A DNA stretch of 39,318 bases. Origin: Acidimicrobiaceae bacterium (lineage in GTDB: Bacteria > Actinomycetota > Acidimicrobiia > Acidimicrobiales > RAAP-2). Below the pieces are notes generated by a model. The model was not told the origin of the DNA. It did not search any database and saw nothing but the letters and a program-made list of their open reading frames with translations. Positions 34,508-39,318 of the stretch are shown here, one piece after another (within the stretch, counting starts at the first letter, position 1; every line of letters begins with the position of its first letter). The stretch is taken from positions 1-39,318 of the forward strand of contig JANXXO010000033.1 in assembly GCA_025350565.1 (NCBI GenBank), in the 5' to 3' direction. The position numbers were made by a program, and so were the translations under genes.

Positions 34508-35098
34508 GTGGACACGAACGCAGTATGGGCAATGATTCACTCCGAACGCGCCCGATCATCGGACATGCTCGCGCAATTGACACCCGAGCAGCGGGCCGCA
34601 CCGTCTCTTTGCGGGCCGTGGACGGTGAAATTGGTTGCGGCGCACATCATGAACGCCAGCGAGCAGACCGGTCCGAAGTTCGTGGGCGGCGTGATGGCCA
34701 GCGGGTTTCGTTTCAACACGATGATGGACCGTCAGGCGCACGCCTCGGGGACGCTTCCCACCGACGAAATCATTGGTCGCATCCGAGCGCGCACGACCAC
34801 CACGAATAAACCACCCGCGGCGGCGGTGGCCATGCTGGGCGAGGTCGTGGTGCACGGCACCGACATCCGCGCGGCCTTGGGCATTGCCGACGACACGTCA
34901 TCGGAAGCCAAGATTGCCTGTCTCGACAAGTTCAAACGCGCCAACTTTCCGGTGCCTGCGAAGAAGGCCATCGCCGGACTTCACTTGCGAGCCACCGACG
35001 CGACGTGGTCCCACGGCTCGGGACCGCAGGTCGAGGGAAAGTTGATCGATCTCCTGATGGCCACGGCGACGCGAACGGGCACGCTCAATTCGCTCTAG
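34508..35098 (+). CDS. DinB/maleylpyruvate isomerase-like (mycothiol-dependent superfamily) protein
   Basis: A 196-residue protein with the N-terminal pattern of mycothiol-dependent maleylpyruvate isomerase-like proteins: AMIHSERARSSDMLAQLTPE, SLCGPWTVKLVAAHI (first metal His) and the GEVVVHGTDIRAALG box (Glu, His). Members often use mycothiol or bind metal without known substrate. The start is GTG at 34508, 16 bases after the SRPBCC gene, with a weak ribosome-binding site; it is probably the third gene of the arsR operon. The presence of mshC in this window is consistent with a mycothiol-using enzyme. Confidence 0.82.
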   Translation: MDTNAVWAMIHSERARSSDMLAQLTPEQRAAPSLCGPWTVKLVAAHIMNASEQTGPKFVGGVMASGFRFNTMMDRQAHASGTLPTDEIIGRIRARTTTTNKPPAAAVAMLGEVVVHGTDIRAALGIADDTSSEAKIACLDKFKRANFPVPAKKAIAGLHLRATDATWSHGSGPQVEGKLIDLLMATATRTGTLNSL

Positions 35099-35171
35099 GG
35101 CGACGGCGTGGCAGAACTTCGACGTCGCCTCACCAAATAGATTCCGCAATCGCCTAACGAAGGAGCAACGA

Positions 35172-35573
35172 ATGGCGAAGGGCACCAAGGCCGATCCGTG
35201 GGATCTGACGACTCCCCCGGGTTCATCGAAATACCAGATGTACCGAGACAGCGAGAGCGATCCACCGGCATTGGTCTGCGTCGTTGGCACCACCACGTTG
35301 AAATATCATCTGTCGGCCGTCGATGACCTCCATTCGTGGCTAGTCGAGCAAGGCGAGTGGATTGCGCTCGGCGCCGCTGACGAAAACAAGTCGGCGGCCA
35401 ACGACACGGTCGAAGCGTGGGGGCGCTCGTCCGCGAACCCGGTGAAGGGATGGTACGGGCTGCGCAAGGGTTACCGCGGGCGATTCGGCATGTATCTGCC
35501 CCCGCTGCTCGAAGAGCTTGGACTAGTCGAGTTAACCCACGAGGCGCGCAACAACAAGATTCGCGCGAAGTAA
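35172..35573 (+). CDS. Conserved hypothetical protein with GWYGLRKGYRGRFGMYLPPL motif
   Basis: A 133-residue soluble protein that looks strongly conserved: KADPWDLTTPPGSSKYQMYR, LHSWLVEQGEWIALGAADE, GWYGLRKGYRGRFGMYLPPL, ELTHEARNNKIRAK. I recall similar actinobacterial proteins but have no family name I trust and no function. AAGGAG lies seven bases before the ATG. It follows the preceding gene after 73 bases and may belong to the same transcript. Confidence 0.82.
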   Translation: MAKGTKADPWDLTTPPGSSKYQMYRDSESDPPALVCVVGTTTLKYHLSAVDDLHSWLVEQGEWIALGAADENKSAANDTVEAWGRSSANPVKGWYGLRKGYRGRFGMYLPPLLEELGLVELTHEARNNKIRAK

Positions 35574-35755
35574 ATAGTTGGCACCGTCACGATTGGCGTT
35601 GTAGTTCCCCACCAGTTCGGTGAAGACAAGGTGCGGCGGTGGTGACACCTGAGTGTGACACCCAAGGCTCTCGGGAGTCCATCCACCTGAAAATACTCTT
35701 TTACAAGGGTTTTTAGTTCTATACCCGAAGTACTGAATGAAGATAATTCCATACA

Positions 35756-35771
35756 TGTACGATACCGTACA
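35756..35771. promoter_or_regulatory. Operator-like inverted repeat upstream of tetR
   Basis: TGTAC-GATACC-GTACA is a perfect 5-6-5 inverted repeat, followed closely by a further GTAC copy (AGTAC at 35771-35775). GATAAT at 35742-35747 is a reasonable -10 element, so the site would lie just after the transcription start. TetR proteins typically bind such sites to repress themselves and their exporter. The surrounding 200 bases (35574-35800) are AT-richer than the neighbourhood and hold no gene I can support. Confidence 0.5.
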
Positions 35772-35800
35772 GTACCGTTGTGATTTTGAAAAGGAACGCC

Positions 35801-36430
35801 ATGGGGCATACAAAGACCGTTGACCGACGTTTAGGCATGCAGTCCGGTCACGGCGTTCGCCACCAAGGCCACACCCTTGACTCGAGTCGGGACGTCGCCA
35901 TTCGTGACGCCGCCCTCGATCTCCTTTCTGAGATTGGTTACGACCGCCTCACTATGGACGCCATCGCCGCGCGGGCCCACGCCAGTAAGGCAACGATCTA
36001 TCGCCGCTGGCCCGGAAAGGCGTCGTTGGTGGTCGACGCGCTTAACTGTTCAAAGGGTGAGCCGCACAGCGTGGACACCGGCTCGCTCGAGGGCGACCTC
36101 GCGGCCATCAGCGAGGGCGCCTGCAGCAAGGAGAGTCGCTTCGACTCGAACCTCATGTTGGGTATCATCACGGCGCTCGCCCACGACGACGAACTGCGTC
36201 AAGTATTTCGCGAACGCATGATCAATCCTCGCACCGCCGTCATGCGCGCCGTGTTCGAGCGCGCGGTGTCGCGCGGCGAGGTATCACCGGATCGCAACCT
36301 CGACCTTTTGGTCTCGTTGTTCCCCGCCCTCATGATTCAACACGTCCTCGTGTCCGGTGAACTCCCCGACGCCGACTTCACGGCCCAGGTCGTGCACGAC
36401 GTCATCCTCCCCCTCGCCACCGCCTCCTAG
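35801..36430 (+). CDS. TetR-family transcriptional regulator
   Basis: A 209-residue regulator with a clear N-terminal helix-turn-helix (AIRDAALDLLSEIGYDRLTM, then DAIAARAHASKATIYRRWPG, KASLVVDAL) and an all-helical ligand-binding C-terminal domain. The ATG at 35801 has an AAAAGGA ribosome-binding site; seven codons of open frame upstream start at a GTG with no such site. It lies 28 bases before an MFS exporter, so it most likely represses that gene and itself in response to the exported compound. Confidence 0.93.
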   Translation: MGHTKTVDRRLGMQSGHGVRHQGHTLDSSRDVAIRDAALDLLSEIGYDRLTMDAIAARAHASKATIYRRWPGKASLVVDALNCSKGEPHSVDTGSLEGDLAAISEGACSKESRFDSNLMLGIITALAHDDELRQVFRERMINPRTAVMRAVFERAVSRGEVSPDRNLDLLVSLFPALMIQHVLVSGELPDADFTAQVVHDVILPLATAS

Positions 36431-36458
36431 CCCCAGCCACCTCCAGTAAGGAAACCCC

Positions 36459-37943
36459 ATGTCAAAAGTAGATGCGCCCGAACTGACGGGCAGTAACACC
36501 GAAGGTAAGCACCTCGGTCTGGCGCTCGCGGTCATCGCGGGCGCTCAGCTCATGATTGTGCTCGACGCGACGATCGTGAACGTCGCTCTGCCGACCATCC
36601 ACAAAGCGCTCAACTTCTCGGTTGACAATTTGGAGTGGCTGGTCACGGCGTACGCGCTGACCTTCGGTGGATTGTTGCTCTTTGGTGGTCGGATGGGCGA
36701 TCTCTTCGGCAAGCGACGGATGTTCATGATCGGCATCGCCATATTCGCCTTGTCGTCGCTGCTCGGTGGTTTCGCCACTAACGAGTTGTGGTTGATCCTC
36801 ACGAGAGCGGCGCAGGGTATTGGCGGCGCCATCGCGGCACCGACGGCCCTTTCGTTAATCGCCACTAACTTTCCCGAAGGTCCGCACCGCAATCGCGCCA
36901 TGGGTGTCTACGCGGCCATGGCCGGAGGTGGTGGTGCCGCGGGACTACTGCTCGGTGGCCTTCTCGTCGATCTGGTGTCGTGGCGATGGGTCTTCTTCGT
37001 CAACGTGCCGATTGCCGCGCTCATTCTCTTTCTGACGCCTCGGGCCCTCAATGAATCGGCGACCACGACCGGGCACCTCGACGTGCCGGGGGCCGTCACG
37101 GCCACCGGTGGCATGCTCTCGCTGGTCTACGGGCTCTCCAACGCCGCGAGCCACAGTTGGACAGCGACCAGCACGCTCCTTCCACTTGGACTGGCCGTGG
37201 TGTTACTCGCGACCTTCGTACTGGTGGAAACGCGAACGGTGGGCGCCTTGATGCCTCTCTCGATCTTCAAGGATCGCAATCGTTCGGGTGTCTACGCCAT
37301 GATGTTGTGCATCGGAACCGCGATGTTCTCGATGTTCTATTTCCTCACGCAGTTTCTTCAGAACATCCTCGGGTGGAGCGCCCTGAAGACTGGCTTCGGC
37401 TTCTTGCCCATGACCATCGGACTCATGAGTGCCGCGGTCATCACCTCGCGTCTCATCGGGAAAATCGGTATCCGCTTTCCACTGCTCTTCGGACCGGCCG
37501 CCGCCTTCGCGGGACTCGAACTCTTGACTCGACTCACCGTGCACAGCGGATACGGTTCCATCCTCGTGCCGCTCTTGATTGTGTCGCTCGGCATGGGCAC
37601 CTCCTTCGTACCGTTGACCTTGGCCGCCGTATCGGGCGTACGACCGGACGAAGCCGGTCTCGCGTCGGCCCTTCTCAACACCACCCAGCAGGTGGGCGGC
37701 GCGTTGGGTCTGGCGATCCTTTCAACGATTGCCATCAGCGCGACCAACGCCAAACTGCACGCGTTGGGAGCAACGTCGAGTGGGCATTTCACCCTGAGGG
37801 CTATCGCCACGACGCACGGCTACACCACCGCCTTCCAAGTCGGCGCCCTCATTGCCGCCCTCGGTTTCTTGGTGTCGGCCGTCGTCATTCGCACTCCCCA
37901 AGAAATCGGCTCAGGAACCAACGTGGTGCACGCCGGCGCCTAA
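36459..37943 (+). CDS. MFS drug:proton antiporter, DHA2 (EmrB/QacA) family
   Basis: A 494-residue exporter with about 14 membrane helices. Motif C-like and family segments are visible: MIVLDATIVNVALPTIHKAL, NLEWLVTAYALTFGGLLLF, GGRMGDLFGKRRMFM (motif A), ITRAAQGIGGAIAAPTAL-like segment read as LTRAAQGIGGAIAAPTAL. It would expel hydrophobic drugs or metabolites. AAGGAAACCCC precedes the ATG. It forms a two-gene operon with the TetR gene and is followed by two hairpins. Confidence 0.94.
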   Translation: MSKVDAPELTGSNTEGKHLGLALAVIAGAQLMIVLDATIVNVALPTIHKALNFSVDNLEWLVTAYALTFGGLLLFGGRMGDLFGKRRMFMIGIAIFALSSLLGGFATNELWLILTRAAQGIGGAIAAPTALSLIATNFPEGPHRNRAMGVYAAMAGGGGAAGLLLGGLLVDLVSWRWVFFVNVPIAALILFLTPRALNESATTTGHLDVPGAVTATGGMLSLVYGLSNAASHSWTATSTLLPLGLAVVLLATFVLVETRTVGALMPLSIFKDRNRSGVYAMMLCIGTAMFSMFYFLTQFLQNILGWSALKTGFGFLPMTIGLMSAAVITSRLIGKIGIRFPLLFGPAAAFAGLELLTRLTVHSGYGSILVPLLIVSLGMGTSFVPLTLAAVSGVRPDEAGLASALLNTTQQVGGALGLAILSTIAISATNAKLHALGATSSGHFTLRAIATTHGYTTAFQVGALIAALGFLVSAVVIRTPQEIGSGTNVVHAGA

Positions 37944-37967
37944 CGAACGAAACCGACCCCACGAAGC

Positions 37968-37984
37968 GGGCGGTATAACTGCCC
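37968..37984 (+). repeat. Small hairpin after the MFS gene
   Basis: GGGCGGT-ATA-ACTGCCC can fold as a seven-pair stem with one mismatch and a three-base loop. It lies between the MFS stop and the stronger hairpin downstream and may add to termination. Confidence 0.35.
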
Positions 37985-37997
37985 ACGAGATGAGCAT

Positions 37998-38037
37998 TGA
38001 CCAGACACCCCAAACGTTCGTTTGGGGTGTCTGGTCA
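37998..38037 (+). terminator. Strong terminator hairpin after the tetR-MFS operon
   Basis: Arms 37998-38016 and 38019-38037 are perfectly complementary over 19 positions around TT; sterically the loop would be GTTC with an 18-pair stem. There is no T-tract, which is usual for high-GC Actinobacteria. Confidence 0.8.
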
Positions 38038-38344
38038 TAGTGCGAGCGTTCATTTCCCCTTAGACATTGTGAGGACTCTTAAAGTCGACTGGGGCGAGGA
38101 GTAAATCGCTGACAGCCCTCTTAGGCTGGGTTTTCCTTCAATCACGAGGAATCCGCGGGTGTTCGTAACACCACCAAACGAAAACAAGGCCCGTGACATC
38201 GCTCACTCTTACGAATTCCTGGGCCGTGCAACAGGCTCCAACCGGTCGCTGTGTCGGGCCGACAAATCGAGAACCACGGGACAAAGAATCGGCAGTAACC
38301 GGAGACCGAGGTGGTCGTCGGTCCAACAGTATGGAGGTCGTCCG
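38038..38344 (+). other. Intergenic region and probable structured 5' leader of the surface-protein gene
   Basis: About 300 bases without a supportable gene. It holds a weak terminator-like element (CAGCC at 38113-38117 pairing with GGCTG at 38124-38128, then TTTT), a perfect hairpin GGTGTT-CGT-AACACC (38158-38172), a GGCCC/GGGCC pairing (38188-38192 with 38221-38225) and GACCGA/TCGGTC (38304-38309 with 38318-38323) shortly before a GGAGG ribosome-binding site (38333-38337). Several stems suggest a structured leader, but I could not match it to a known riboswitch class. No convincing promoter hexamers were found. Confidence 0.4.
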
Positions 38345-39318
38345 ATGAAGATATTTGAGAACCATGTGAAGTTTCTGCGGTTCCTTGGCCGCAGCACCGT
38401 GCCCGTGGTGCTCGTGGCATCGGGCGCTCTGGTCGGCCTTGCCGGCCCGGCGAGCGCCGCCGCCGCGAATGGAACCGGCACCATGACCACCTCGACGTCG
38501 TCCGTTTCCTACGGGTCAACTGGCCACACCATCACGTTTACCTACACCGCCGCGTCCGGTGGCGTCACCTCTGGTGGGGTGCATCTCGCGGTACCGGCCG
38601 GTTGGTCGACGCCGTCGACAACGGGCACGTCGGCTGGCTACACCACCGTGACCACCGGCACACTCTCCCTCGACGGTCAAACCATCATTGACCTCGGCGT
38701 CAACCTCGCCGCCGGCAAGACACTCACCATCACCTACGGCTCAAAAGCACTGAAGGGACCCGGGGCCACCGCCACCATGACCGTCGGACCAGCGACCTGG
38801 GTCAGCTACGAAAAGTCGACCGCCGGCGGTACCGAGACGCAACTGGCGAAGTCGCCATCGATCACCGTCACCGAGACCTTGGCCACGCCGGTCGCCCCCA
38901 ACATCGCGCTGGTGTCACCCACGTCGATCATTGTGTCGTTCGCGCCGAATCCCAACGCCAAATACAGCGACGTCATTGTCTACCTCGCGTCCACCAAGGC
39001 GGTCGTGAAAGAAGTCATCGGTAACACCTCGGGCACCGAAACCATCACCGGACTTACCGCGGGCGATTCCTACTTCGCCACCATCACCGCTGTGGGCAAC
39101 GCCACGGATTACTTCACGTCAGCCGTGGGCGCACACTCCGTGAGTGTCACCCCGGGCGTCCTTACCGTCTCGGCGAAGAACGCCTTTTTCACCGTTGGTC
39201 AGCCGGTCACCATCACGAGCGTGGTGCAAGGACTGCAGCCCACGGACAAGGCAACCGTAACGGCGGCCACCTACACCTACACCGGCGTCGGCACGACGGT
39301 CTACGCCAGTTCCACGGT
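38345..39318 (+). CDS. Large secreted surface protein with fibronectin-III and MBG-like domains, 3' end outside the window
   Basis: The first 324 codons of an open frame running off the right edge. Residues 1-40 are a signal peptide with a long N-region (KIFENHVKFLRFLGR), hydrophobic core and ASA cleavage site. Residues about 42-178 form a Thr/Ser-rich beta domain (VSYGSTGHTITFTYTAASGG, VPAGWSTP) of a type common in bacterial surface proteins. Residues about 180-276 resemble a fibronectin-III domain (PVAPNIALVSPTSIIVSF, ITGLTAGDSYFATITAVGN). After that LTVSAKNAFFTVGQPVTITS suggests MBG-like repeats. GGAGG lies seven bases before the ATG. It is probably a cell-surface adhesin or matrix protein; no anchor can be seen yet. 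Confidence 0.85.
   Translation, partial: MKIFENHVKFLRFLGRSTVPVVLVASGALVGLAGPASAAAANGTGTMTTSTSSVSYGSTGHTITFTYTAASGGVTSGGVHLAVPAGWSTPSTTGTSAGYTTVTTGTLSLDGQTIIDLGVNLAAGKTLTITYGSKALKGPGATATMTVGPATWVSYEKSTAGGTETQLAKSPSITVTETLATPVAPNIALVSPTSIIVSFAPNPNAKYSDVIVYLASTKAVVKEVIGNTSGTETITGLTAGDSYFATITAVGNATDYFTSAVGAHSVSVTPGVLTVSAKNAFFTVGQPVTITSVVQGLQPTDKATVTAATYTYTGVGTTVYASST

Noticed and set aside
35532..35813. Minus-strand 93-codon open frame in the gap between the 35172 gene and tetR
   Set aside because: It overlaps the conserved gene at 35172 antisense and the tetR start; the low-complexity, Tyr/Arg-mixed product shows no motif I can support. I considered a transposase remnant but saw no inverted ends.
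38063..38090. GGACTCTTAAAGTC as another DosR-like site
   Set aside because: The half-site spacing is too long for the consensus.
38142..38519. Minus-strand open frames of 75-125 codons across the surface-protein leader
   Set aside because: They are antisense to the signal peptide region and have no ribosome-binding site or motif.
1..39318. CRISPR arrays, tRNA or rRNA genes, insertion sequences, prophage or attachment sites
   Set aside because: No regularly spaced repeats, RNA-gene signatures, transposase or integrase genes, or terminal inverted repeats were seen on reading through both strands.

Overview
The window is a high-GC chromosomal segment from an Actinomycetota member, most plausibly class Acidimicrobiia. 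That placement is an inference. It rests on an InhA-type enoyl reductase, a phosphatidylinositol-mannoside gene set (pgsA, an acyltransferase, pimA), a mycothiol ligase (mshC), an F420:NADP reductase-like gene, and a gene order close to the mycobacterial thrS-to-aspS region. No rRNA, tRNA, CRISPR array or insertion sequence was seen.

Left half (1-21536, all on the minus strand): a dense housekeeping block. In transcription order it reads npdG-like, mshC, thrS, HIT hydrolase, pgsA, patA-like, pimA; then an inactive M48-like membrane protein; pdxS-pdxT; yebC; ruvC-ruvA-ruvB; yajC-secD-secF; relA-hisS-aspS-rarA. rarA runs off the left edge. Most junctions are short overlaps or gaps of a few bases, implying translational coupling. 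A TAnnnT hexamer lies 6-7 bases before several first-gene start codons (pdxS, ruvC, relA, the M48-like gene, fabI, MMPL), which suggests leaderless mRNAs.

Middle (21579-32027): fabI diverges from the npdG-like gene over a 42-base promoter region and ends tail-to-tail with an ABC exporter, the two stop codons sharing one CTAG. Next come an actinobacterial hypothetical protein, a YczE-like/LysE-like membrane pair, a small secreted protein with two DosR/DevR-like boxes upstream, an MMPL transporter, an ACT-domain malic enzyme, a 90-residue helical protein and a quinone-oxidoreductase-type enzyme.

Right part (32199-39318, plus strand, accessory in character): a Baeyer-Villiger-type flavin monooxygenase; an ArsR-SRPBCC pair with a clear operator, followed by a DinB/maleylpyruvate-isomerase-like gene and a conserved small protein; a TetR-MFS drug-exporter pair with its own operator-like palindrome; a strong terminator hairpin; a structured 5' leader; and the start of a large secreted fibronectin-III/MBG-like surface protein that runs off the right edge.

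I did not find an obviously new multi-gene system. The points most worth checking are the missing canonical start codon of rarA, the recurrent leaderless promoter pattern, the DosR-like boxes at the secreted protein, the degenerate M48 protein, and the operators of the two regulator cassettes.
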